From an uncultured Lysobacter sp. (GTDB lineage Bacteria > Pseudomonadota > Gammaproteobacteria > Xanthomonadales > Xanthomonadaceae), in assembly GCA_902805755.1 (NCBI GenBank), contig CADCUA010000261.1, positions 1 through 8,585 on the forward strand: a stretch of DNA of 8,585 bases, given 5' to 3'. Positions 1 to 7,456 of this stretch are shown here, one piece after another. Below the pieces are notes generated by a model. That model searched no databases. It was not told the DNA's origin and was given only the letters and a program-made list of their open reading frames with translations. The position numbers and the translations under genes were made by a program. Numbering within the stretch: the stretch's first letter is position 1; each line of letters opens with the position of its first letter.

Positions 1-318
1 GACGGCACGCTGGCCATGCTGGTGATGCCGTCGGCATACCACGCCGATCTGCACCGGCTCGCGCTCGCGCTCGGTGGCGCAGCGGTGGAGCTCGCTCACG
101 AGGACGAGTTCCGCCCGGTGTTCAACGATTGCGAACCCGGCGCGATGCCGCCGTTCGGCAACCTCTACGGCGTGCCGGTCTATGTCGATTCGCGCCTGTC
201 CGACCACGAGCGCATCGCGTTCAATGCCGGCACCCACACCGATGCGGTGCGCATGCCGTATGCGGAGTTCGAGCAGCTGGTGCAACCGCAGGTGCTGTGG
301 CTGACGCATGTGATGTGA
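1..318 (+). CDS. YbaK/ProX-type aminoacyl-tRNA deacylase domain protein, 3' part only
   Basis: The reading frame is open from the first base and ends at TGA 316-318, so only the last 105 residues are present and the true start lies upstream. The segment FNDCEPGAMPPFG, followed by YGVPVYVD and then an AGTH..AVRM..AEFEQLVQP tail, is typical of the YbaK/EbsC/ProX fold. Members of this family hydrolyse mischarged aminoacyl-tRNA in the cytoplasm, with substrates such as Cys-tRNAPro or Ala-tRNAPro. Some homologues carry an extra HDOD or CBS domain, and I cannot tell whether this one has another domain before the deacylase module. The catalytic lysine expected in the N-terminal part of the domain may lie outside the window, so activity and substrate cannot be judged. 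An internal ATG at 16 is in frame but would cut the domain, so it is not taken as the start. Confidence 0.8.
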   Translation, partial: DGTLAMLVMPSAYHADLHRLALALGGAAVELAHEDEFRPVFNDCEPGAMPPFGNLYGVPVYVDSRLSDHERIAFNAGTHTDAVRMPYAEFEQLVQPQVLWLTHVM

Positions 319-491
319 AGGCCGCGTTGCGGACGGTGCGGGCACAATTCACGCAGGGTCTGGGGCACTGCACGCGCGCCCCGGTCTGTGTTTCACTGAG
401 CCCGTCATTGCACCCATGGATCAGGGTGGCCCGCTGTTCGGCTTGGAAGGCGCTGGATGCCGTCCACGCCCGTCCCGGTACCGCATCCATC
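319..491. other. Gap between deacylase and zinc-ribbon genes
   Basis: This 173-base stretch shows no convincing gene, intrinsic terminator or well-spaced promoter. A CACAAT -10-like hexamer at 343-348 has no -35 match 16-18 bases upstream. The only visible structure is the inverted repeat TGGATGC (454-460) / GCATCCA (483-489), which ends just before the likely start codon of the next gene. Confidence 0.5.
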
Positions 492-1067
492 ATGCAAACC
501 CTTCATATGCACGACCCCGCGCTGTCGCGCATGCCGCCGCGCCCGCGCATCGTCATGCGCGAAATCGACATCGATCCGGAGTGGATCGATTTCGGCCCGG
601 ACGATCCGCTCGAGGCCGAACGCTGGATCAACGCCTGCGCAAGTTGCGGCGAGGTCCCGTCCTTGCGCTTCGAGCAGACCGCGCATGTGGTGCGCTGCGA
701 CTGCGGCGTCGTCGGCAATGCCGGCAAGCTTGCATCCGTCGCCGCGATCAACTGGAACAAATCGCCGGCATCGATCCACCCCTCGTATCGCGATCTGCCG
801 TTCTTCGATCTATCGCAGCTCGGGATCGACGAGGCGCGCGCGAAGCTCGTGCGCATCCGTGATTACCTGGTCGAGCAGAAGCATCGTTGCGAACAGCGCG
901 TGCGGTTGCGGCAGCCGGTGGGGCACCGTTATTTCCAGCGCATGCGCGCCTACCTGGCCTGGTCGATCTATGCGCTTGGGCTGGTCAAGGAAGCGGAGCT
1001 GGCGGCCGCCGATAGGAGCGCGCTGCCTGTTTCGAGCAAGCCAGTGCAAAACCCGGCTGCCATATAA
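492..1067 (+). CDS. Hypothetical protein with Lar-like four-cysteine zinc ribbon
   Basis: I do not recognise a named gene. From ATG 492 the product has 191 residues and ends at TAA 1065-1067. The start is uncertain: there is no clear Shine-Dalgarno, and in-frame ATGs also occur at 507, 531 and 555, with a GTG at 426. Residues 49-52 (CASC) and 69-72 (CDCG) form two CxxC/CxC-type knuckles, followed by A85-I86-N87-W88-N89. The order CxxCG, then V-x-C-x-CG, then A-x-x-WN matches the layout of Lar-type restriction-alleviation proteins, small zinc ribbons found in phages and bacteria. Here the ribbon has an acidic N-terminal extension and about 100 more residues, partly helical and basic with several Arg/Gln, ending in a short Ser/Pro tail. 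The zinc binding and family link are inferred from the pattern alone. A generic DNA- or RNA-binding zinc ribbon is equally possible. The gene converges on the kinase gene and has no functional neighbour. Confidence 0.6.
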   Translation: MQTLHMHDPALSRMPPRPRIVMREIDIDPEWIDFGPDDPLEAERWINACASCGEVPSLRFEQTAHVVRCDCGVVGNAGKLASVAAINWNKSPASIHPSYRDLPFFDLSQLGIDEARAKLVRIRDYLVEQKHRCEQRVRLRQPVGHRYFQRMRAYLAWSIYALGLVKEAELAAADRSALPVSSKPVQNPAAI

Positions 1068-1139
1068 GCCGCGTCAACCTGGCACGCGGGTCCGGCGCTG
1101 CAGGTATGGCAGCGATGCGCGTCGGCAGCCCCAAACGCA

Positions 1140-1163
1140 GACACCCCGCCGGAGCGGGGTGTC
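1140..1163. terminator. Hairpin between convergent genes, probable bidirectional terminator
   Basis: A perfect 10-bp stem pairs GACACCCCGC (1140-1149) with GCGGGGTGTC (1154-1163) around a four-base loop. It lies 72 bases after the stop of the zinc-ribbon gene and 18 bases past the stop of the kinase gene on the other strand. The T-tract is poor on both sides (GTTGCG on +, CTGCGTTTGGG on -). It is therefore a strong stem with a weak tail, as often seen in high-GC genomes. Its position between two convergent stops supports a shared terminator. Confidence 0.7.
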
Positions 1164-1181
1164 GTTGCGACCTGCGGCGCG

Positions 1182-2114
1182 TTACAGCGCGAAGCCGAAC
1201 TGCTGCTTGAACTGCGTCGCGAACTCGTCGTAGCTGAAGCGCTGGTTCTGCGTGCCCGGGTGCTCGACCTTGAGCGCGCCCATCAGCGAGGCCATGCGAC
1301 CGCAGGTGGGCAACTCGAGGCCGCGCATCAGGCCCAGGATCAGGCCGGCCCGGTACGCATCGCCGCAACCGGTCGGATCAACAACCTGGCGCTCGTGCGC
1401 AGGCGGCACCTCGTGCACGCCTTCGGCGGTGTGGATCTGCGAGCCGCGCGGGCCGCGCGTGGTGATGTAGGCACGGACCTTCGAGGCAATCGTTGCTTCG
1501 TCCCAGCCGGTGCGTTCCTGCAACAGGTTCGACTCGTAATCGTTGACCACGACGTACTGCGCCAGTTCGATGAAGTGGCGGAACTCCTCGCCGTTGAACA
1601 GCGGCATCGCCTGGCCGGGATCGAAGATGAAGGGGATGCCGCATTCGGCGAATTCGGCCGCGTTCTGCAGCATGCCTTCGCGCCCGTCGGGGGCCACGAT
1701 GCCGAACGTGACGCCTGCGACGTCGCGCACGTGGTTGTCGTGGCTGCGGCTCATCGCGCCGGGATGGAACGCGGTGATCTGGTTGTTGTCCAGGTCGGTG
1801 GTTATGAACGCCTGCGGCGTGAACATGTCATCGATCACGCGCACCTGGTCCAGGCGGATGCCGCACTTCTCGAAATGCGCGTGGTAGGGCGCGAAATCCT
1901 GGCCCACCGTCGCCATCGGGATCGGATCGCCACCGATGAGCTTGAGGTTGTAGGCGATGTTGCCCGCGCAGCCGCCGAACTCGCGCCGCATGCGCGGCAC
2001 CAGGAACGAGACGTTCAGGATGTGCACCTTGTCGGGCAGGATGTGGTTCTTGAACTGGTCCGGGAACACCATGATGGTGTCGTAGGCCAGCGAGCCGCAG
2101 ATCAGGGCTGACAT
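1182..2114 (-). CDS. PfkB-family carbohydrate/nucleoside kinase (adenosine kinase-like)
   Basis: The product has 310 residues, a normal length for the ribokinase/PfkB fold, which transfers the ATP gamma-phosphate to a sugar or nucleoside hydroxyl in the cytoplasm. The first signature is visible at residues 47-62 (GG.AGN.AYNLKLIGG). The second is DPTGCGDAYRAG at 246-257, with the GCGD anion hole and catalytic base D252. The N-terminus ICGSLAYDTI, the FPDQFKNHILPDKVH lid region and overall likeness to proteobacterial proteins labelled adenosine kinase suggest a nucleoside kinase, perhaps like the broad-specificity Burkholderia and Methanocaldococcus enzymes. The substrate cannot be fixed from sequence. 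The start at ATG 2114 is preferred because AAGGA lies 8 bases upstream and the protein begins at the first beta strand. A longer in-frame extension to 2282 has no family resemblance. The gene is divergent from mreB and monocistronic in this window. Confidence 0.88.
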   Translation of the reverse strand: MSALICGSLAYDTIMVFPDQFKNHILPDKVHILNVSFLVPRMRREFGGCAGNIAYNLKLIGGDPIPMATVGQDFAPYHAHFEKCGIRLDQVRVIDDMFTPQAFITTDLDNNQITAFHPGAMSRSHDNHVRDVAGVTFGIVAPDGREGMLQNAAEFAECGIPFIFDPGQAMPLFNGEEFRHFIELAQYVVVNDYESNLLQERTGWDEATIASKVRAYITTRGPRGSQIHTAEGVHEVPPAHERQVVDPTGCGDAYRAGLILGLMRGLELPTCGRMASLMGALKVEHPGTQNQRFSYDEFATQFKQQFGFAL

Positions 2115-2122
2115 CGTGGGAA

Positions 2123-2127
2123 TCCTT
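2123..2127 (-). promoter_or_regulatory. Ribosome binding site of the kinase gene
   Basis: On the minus strand AAGGA stands 8 bases before ATG 2114. It settles the start of the kinase gene against the longer open frame, which runs up to 2282. Confidence 0.7.
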
Positions 2128-2161
2128 GGTTTGTAACGAGCGGTCGGAGCGTGCGGCGCGT

Positions 2162-2190
2162 AGGGTAGCCGCTGGCCCGGCCGCCATCCA
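2162..2190 (-). promoter_or_regulatory. Weak candidate promoter of the kinase gene
   Basis: On the minus strand a TACCCT -10-like hexamer (2162-2167, in the context GGCTACCCT) is separated by 17 bases from TGGATG (2185-2190). Each hexamer matches the sigma-70 consensus at only three of six positions. A leader of about 40 bases would result. This is the best-spaced candidate I found, but chance is a fair alternative. Confidence 0.22.
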
Positions 2191-2233
2191 GCATTCGACC
2201 CTCCAGCCCAAGCGATGGGCTGCAGGGTTTTTC

Positions 2234-3425
<1,192 letters not shown>

Positions 3426-3472
3426 TCCTTCCGCGCATCGCACGCATGACGCGGTGATGCGCGCGCACCCGC

Positions 3473-3491
3473 CGCCGGCCTTCGGCCGGTG
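3473..3491 (+). other. Hairpin in the mreB-mreC spacer
   Basis: CGCCGGCC (3473-3480) pairs with GGCCGGTG (3484-3491), eight pairs including one G-U, around a TTC loop. No T-tract follows (ACCGGGC), so a classical intrinsic terminator is unlikely. It may instead protect the 3' end of the mreB message or cause partial termination or pausing. Confidence 0.5.
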
Positions 3492-3512
3492 ACCGGGCAG
3501 GCGCGATCCTGA

Positions 3513-3541
3513 CGGCGCTCCGCGCCGCACTCTTCTCCTTC
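3513..3541 (+). other. Second hairpin with pyrimidine tail before mreC
   Basis: CGGCGC (3513-3518) pairs with GCGCCG (3522-3527) around a TCC loop, and a pyrimidine-rich stretch CTCTTCTCCTT runs up to 3540. This resembles a weak, leaky terminator 14 bases ahead of the mreC start. There is no strong promoter after it, so mreC to rodA still seem to depend on readthrough from mreB or on a promoter I cannot see. Confidence 0.35.
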
Positions 3542-3554
3542 GACTGCCGAGTCC

Positions 3555-4781
3555 GTGCCTTCCTACGCCGCTCCACCCGCCGCCCGCCAAGCGGACGTTG
3601 CCGGCACGCTGCGGCTGATGGCGTACCTGGCGCTGTCGCTGGTGCTCATCGTGCTCGATCACCGCGGCGGCTGGGTGCACCAGGCGCGCCAGCAGGCCAC
3701 CGTGCTGGTGCAGCCGCTGTGGGCGATCGCCGGTTGGCCGGCGCGCATGACCGGGCGGCTGGTCGAGGACGCAGGCACGCTTGCCCAGCTCACGCGCGAA
3801 AACCGCGAACTGCGCCAGCAGGCATTGCTGGATCGCGCACGCATGGCGCGCATGCGCACCGTCGCCGCCGACAATGCACGCCTGCGCGAACTGCTCGATG
3901 CCGCGCAGCGCGACCGCGTCGACGCGCAGCTTGCGCCGATCCTCGATGTCGATCTCGATCCCACGCGGCAGCGGCTGGTGCTCGATGCCGGGCGCCGCGA
4001 TGGCGTGCGCGTCGGGCAGAGCGTGATCGATGCCGGTGGCCTGCTCGGGCAGGTCATGCAGGTCACGCCGCTGCATTCGAGCGTGCTGCTGGTGACCGAC
4101 CCCGACCACGCGGTGCCGGTCGTGGTCGCACGCAACGGCGTGCGCCTGGTTGTATATGGACGCGGGCGCAGCGACCTGCTGGCGCTGGAAAGCGTGCCGC
4201 TGTCGAGTGACGTGAAGGTTGGCGATGCGGTGGTGACCTCCGGGCTCGGCGGACGTTTCCCGCCCGGCCTTGCCGTGGGTCGCATCACCGCGCTGCGGCC
4301 CGATGACAGTCGCGCGTTCCTGGTCGGCGACGTGCGGCCGGCCGCGCAACTCGATCGCGGCCGCGACGTGCTGCTGCTGCGTTCTGCGCCGCCGGCGGTC
4401 GTGGACACCGCGGCGCTGGCGGCCATCCCGCCCTCCGCGGCGGGCCTGCCAGTTGCACTGCCCCAGACGGCAGCGCCGGCGACCGCGCCGACGCTTGCCA
4501 CGCCGCGGGCGCCGGTGCCGGCCGCTCAAGCCGCGTCGACGCCTGCGACCCCCGACATTCGCCGCTCGCGCCCGGTCAACGCGCAGCCGGCGCCCACGCG
4601 TTCAGTGCCGTCATCGCCAGCCGCGACGTCGGCGCGCCCAGCGCAACGACCGCCCGCCGCCGCGCCTGCACCTTCCATGAGCCCCGCGCCCGTGCCAGCA
4701 ACTTCGCACGACCGCGCCGCCGAGCCCGCACCACCCGTGCCCGCTCCCGAGCCGCCCGCGACGAACGGGGAGGGCGGCTGA
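3555..4781 (+). CDS. mreC: MreC, elongasome scaffold with long Ala/Pro-rich C-terminal tail
   Basis: The product has 408 residues (E. coli MreC about 367). MreC is a bitopic inner-membrane protein whose periplasmic part binds and activates PBP2 and links it to MreB and MreD. A short cytoplasmic N-terminus is followed by one membrane helix (about 19-34), a coiled coil (about 70-116, with TRENRELRQQALLDRAR) and the double beta-barrel core (about 120-276). The core carries the family blocks LDLDPTRQRLVLDAG-like at 130-146, VIDAGGLLGQV, LLVTDPDHAVPV and VTSGLGGRFPPGL. Residues 277-408 are a low-complexity Ala/Pro/Thr/Arg tail. GTG 3555 is chosen because the sequence from MPSYAAPPAAR resembles remembered xanthomonad MreC starts. 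The first ATG would fall inside the membrane helix at residue 22. No good Shine-Dalgarno is seen. The stop shares one base with the mreD start (TGATG), suggesting coupling. Confidence 0.95.
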   Translation: MPSYAAPPAARQADVAGTLRLMAYLALSLVLIVLDHRGGWVHQARQQATVLVQPLWAIAGWPARMTGRLVEDAGTLAQLTRENRELRQQALLDRARMARMRTVAADNARLRELLDAAQRDRVDAQLAPILDVDLDPTRQRLVLDAGRRDGVRVGQSVIDAGGLLGQVMQVTPLHSSVLLVTDPDHAVPVVVARNGVRLVVYGRGRSDLLALESVPLSSDVKVGDAVVTSGLGGRFPPGLAVGRITALRPDDSRAFLVGDVRPAAQLDRGRDVLLLRSAPPAVVDTAALAAIPPSAAGLPVALPQTAAPATAPTLATPRAPVPAAQAASTPATPDIRRSRPVNAQPAPTRSVPSSPAATSARPAQRPPAAAPAPSMSPAPVPATSHDRAAEPAPPVPAPEPPATNGEGG

Positions 4782-5263
4782 TGCGCGCGCAATCACCGTG
4801 GATCCTGCCGCTCAGCGTGCTCGCGGCGCTGCTGCTCAGCCTGCTGCCGCTGCCAGCGGAGCTGGCGCCGCTGCGCCCGTACTGGCTCGCGCTGGTGCTC
4901 GCGTACTGGGTGATCGAAGCGCCGCAGCGCGTCGACGTCGGGTTCGCATTCGCGATCGGCCTGGTCGCCGACCTTGCCACCGGCGGACTGCTCGGTGAGC
5001 AGGCGCTGCGGCTGGTGGTGATGGCGTTCATCCTGCAGCGCTTCCGCGCGCGCCTGCGCTTTTTCCCGCTGTCGCAGCAAGCGCTCGCGATCGGCGCGCT
5101 GCTGCTCAACGACCGCATCCTCGCCGCGGGCCTGCACCTCGTGCTCGGCGCGCCGATGCTCGCGCCGATGTACTGGTTCGCGCCGCTGATCGGGCTGCTG
5201 CTGTGGGCGCCGGTGTTCCTGCTGCTGGATGCATTGCGCCTGGGTCGCTGGCGGAGCCGCTGA
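4781..5263 (+). CDS. mreD: MreD, integral membrane rod-shape protein
   Basis: The product has 160 residues (E. coli 162) and is almost wholly hydrophobic, with about five or six predicted membrane helices: residues about 8-24, 34-46, 53-70, 76-90 and two or more between 100 and 152. MreD is a poorly understood inner-membrane partner of MreC that balances PBP2 activation. The family pattern P-x-R-V-D-V-G-F followed by GLVADLATGGLLGEQAL is present at 48-76. The C-terminus is short and basic (RLGRWRSR), as expected for a cytoplasmic end. ATG 4781 overlaps the mreC stop by one base and is preceded by GGGGAGGG (4767-4774), giving GGAGG with 7-base spacing. This is the best Shine-Dalgarno in the operon. 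mrdA follows after only 3 bases. Confidence 0.95.
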   Translation: MRAQSPWILPLSVLAALLLSLLPLPAELAPLRPYWLALVLAYWVIEAPQRVDVGFAFAIGLVADLATGGLLGEQALRLVVMAFILQRFRARLRFFPLSQQALAIGALLLNDRILAAGLHLVLGAPMLAPMYWFAPLIGLLLWAPVFLLLDALRLGRWRSR

Positions 5264-5266
5264 CGC

Positions 5267-7456
5267 ATGGCCCGCATGCGCCCGCGTCCGCCCCGTCGCG
5301 TCGTCAAGAGCCCGGCGGCGGAGATCATCCGCTTCCGGCAGCGCTCGGCGATCGCGTTCGCGCTCGTCGTGCTCGCGCTTGCGGGGCTGTGCATCTGGTA
5401 TTTCCGGCTGCAGGTGCTGCAGCACGACCAGTACGCGGTGCAGTCCGAAGCGAACCGCATCAAGCTGCAGCCGGTGGTGCCCGGGCGCGGGCTGATCTAC
5501 GACCGCAAGGGCCGCATCCTCGCCGACAACGTGCCGGCATTCCGGCTGGACGTCACGCCGAGCGAAGCCGGCGATCCGGCGAAATGGCTGCCGGCGCTGC
5601 GCGGCATCGTCGCGCTCAGCGACGACGAGCTCAAGCGTTTCGAGGACGCGCGGCGCGGCTCGCGCGGCTTCAAGCCGATCACGTTGAAGCTGCGCGTCAA
5701 TGAAGAAGAAGCGGCGCGGTTCGCGGTCGATCGCTGGCGCTTTCCGGGCGTCGAGCTGGTCTCCTACCTCAACCGCCGTTACCTCTACGGCGAGCTGTTC
5801 TCGCATGTGATCGGCTACGTCTCGCGCATCGACGAAGAGGATGCGAAGAAGCTCGGCGAAGGCACGGCCGCGCTCACGCACATCGGCAAGACCGGGCTGG
5901 AGCGCTATTACGAGCAGGCGCTGCGCGGCAAGGTCGGCTACGACAAGGTCGAGACGAACGTCGAAGGCCGCGCGCTCGGTGTGGTCGACCGTGTGCCGGC
6001 AGTGCCCGGCGCGGACCTGCGCCTGAGCGTGGATCTGGACCTGCAGCGCGCGATGGCGATCGCGTTCGGCGACCACGACGGCTCCGCGGTCGCGGTCGAT
6101 CCGCGCACCGGCGAGGTGCTGGCCATGGTGAGCGTGCCCGGCTACGACGCGAACCTGTTCGTCAACGGCATTTCCTATGCCGACTACCAGCGCTTCACCA
6201 CCGATCCCTCGCGCCCGCTGTTCAACCGCAACGTGCTCGGTGGTGGGCCACCGGGCTCGACGGTCAAGCCGCTGATCGCGCTGGCCGGCGTGGACAGCGG
6301 CATGCGCACGCCGGAGGACCGCGTGTTCTCCACGGGTGAATACCGCATCGGCGGCAGGGGCCGCGGCTACCGCGATGCGCACGGCGGTGCGGGCTGGACC
6401 GACCTGCGCAAGTCGATCTCCGAGTCGGTGAACTTCTACTACTACAAGCTCGCCTACGACATGGGGATCACGCGGCTCGCGCAGTACATGCACCGCTACG
6501 GTTTCGGCGAGCCGACCGGCATCGACCTGATGGGCGAGAAGGCCGGCATCGTGCCGTCGCCGCAATGGAAGGCCGGGCAATCGCGCGAGCCGTGGTACCC
6601 GGGCGAAACGGTGATCGCGGGCATCGGCCAGGGTTACTGGGTGGCGACGGGGTTGCAACTCGCGCGCACCACCGCGGCGATCGCGAACGCCGGCATGCTG
6701 CGGCGCCTGCACCTGGTCGCCGAGCGACGCGACGGTTACAAGGCCGCGTGGAAGCCACTGCCGCAGCCCGCGCCGCGACGCATCACCGATAACGCAAAAC
6801 ATCTGCAGGCCGTGCATGAAGGCATGATCGCAACGATCCATGGCTCCGGCACCGCGACGGCGATGGCGCGCGGCGCGCCGTACATGATGGCGGGCAAGAC
6901 CGGCACCGCGCAGAAGATCAGCCGCAAGGCCGGCGGCAAGAGCGTGGACCCGCGCTCGCTGCCGTATCACCTGCGCCACCAGGCGTTGTTCATCGGGTAT
7001 GCGCCGGCGGAGAACCCGACAATCGCGGTCGCGGTCGTGGTCGAGCATGGCGGCTATGGCGGCAGCACCGCGGCGCCGATCGCACGCAAGATCTTCGATG
7101 CGTGGTTGCTCGGAAAAATACCCGAACCGAATCCCGAAGCGCTGCGGCCGCTGCCGGCCGGTGCCGTGGATGGCGTGCCGGGCTCGGTCGCGCCGCCGAC
7201 GCCGGCCGCGATCGCCGCAGCGCAGGCGGCCGCCGCTGCAGCAGCGAACGCGGGCGCGGACGGGGCGACGCCCGCGGCAGGCGCCACTGCACGCAACACC
7301 ACAACAGGCGCAGCCGCAGCGCGCACAGCACAGCCGCAGGCCGCGGCGCCGGGCCGCGCGCGCCCATCAAGCGCGGCTGCATCCACGCCTGCGCCGCAAG
7401 CGAACACGCCGCGTTCGCCGCAGCGCGATCCCGCACCCGCGGAGCCGGTGCGATGA
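5267..7456 (+). CDS. mrdA: Penicillin-binding protein 2 (elongation transpeptidase)
   Basis: The product has 729 residues, about 100 more than E. coli PBP2 (633). It is a bitopic inner-membrane enzyme that cross-links new side-wall peptidoglycan as the partner of RodA. An Arg-rich cytoplasmic end is followed by a membrane helix (about 27-45) and the pedestal, with GRGLIYDRKGRILADN at 73-88. The transpeptidase domain carries STVK at 331-334 (catalytic S331), SVN at 387-389 and KTGT at 544-547. These fall at nearly the same numbers as in E. coli PBP2. The second motif is SVN where E. coli has SAD. GIGQGYW..T..QLA is also conserved. From about residue 627 a low-complexity Ala/Pro tail runs to the end. 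ATG 5267 has GGAG (5253-5256) 10 bases upstream. An alternative ATG at 5276 would remove three residues. It overlaps rodA by 4 bases (ATGA). It is PBP2 rather than PBP3 because of the operon context and motif spacing. Confidence 0.97.
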   Translation: MARMRPRPPRRVVKSPAAEIIRFRQRSAIAFALVVLALAGLCIWYFRLQVLQHDQYAVQSEANRIKLQPVVPGRGLIYDRKGRILADNVPAFRLDVTPSEAGDPAKWLPALRGIVALSDDELKRFEDARRGSRGFKPITLKLRVNEEEAARFAVDRWRFPGVELVSYLNRRYLYGELFSHVIGYVSRIDEEDAKKLGEGTAALTHIGKTGLERYYEQALRGKVGYDKVETNVEGRALGVVDRVPAVPGADLRLSVDLDLQRAMAIAFGDHDGSAVAVDPRTGEVLAMVSVPGYDANLFVNGISYADYQRFTTDPSRPLFNRNVLGGGPPGSTVKPLIALAGVDSGMRTPEDRVFSTGEYRIGGRGRGYRDAHGGAGWTDLRKSISESVNFYYYKLAYDMGITRLAQYMHRYGFGEPTGIDLMGEKAGIVPSPQWKAGQSREPWYPGETVIAGIGQGYWVATGLQLARTTAAIANAGMLRRLHLVAERRDGYKAAWKPLPQPAPRRITDNAKHLQAVHEGMIATIHGSGTATAMARGAPYMMAGKTGTAQKISRKAGGKSVDPRSLPYHLRHQALFIGYAPAENPTIAVAVVVEHGGYGGSTAAPIARKIFDAWLLGKIPEPNPEALRPLPAGAVDGVPGSVAPPTPAAIAAAQAAAAAAANAGADGATPAAGATARNTTTGAAAARTAQPQAAAPGRARPSSAAASTPAPQANTPRSPQRDPAPAEPVR

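Noticed and set aside
343..348. CACAAT as a -10 box for the zinc-ribbon gene
   Set aside because: The nearest TTG-type hexamer (TTGCGG at 327) leaves only about 10 bases of spacer, and nothing suitable stands 16-18 bases upstream.
457..1233. 258-codon open frame on the plus strand overlapping the zinc-ribbon gene
   Set aside because: Its product is Arg/Ser-rich and runs through the terminator hairpin into the kinase gene. The frame with the cysteine knuckles is the plausible one.
1260..2111. 283-codon open frame on the plus strand opposite the kinase
   Set aside because: It is antisense to a gene with both PfkB signatures, and its product is Val/Arg/His-rich without a known domain.
4793..7048. 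Open frame of 751 codons on the minus strand across mreD and mrdA
   Set aside because: It is the same kind of antisense shadow: Arg/His/Asp-rich, no family motif, and fully opposite conserved mreD and mrdA coding sequence.
7201..7450. Alanine-rich mrdA tail as a tandem repeat or inserted element
   Set aside because: The codons vary and I find no regular repeat unit or flanking duplication. It reads as a low-complexity protein tail in an intact frame.
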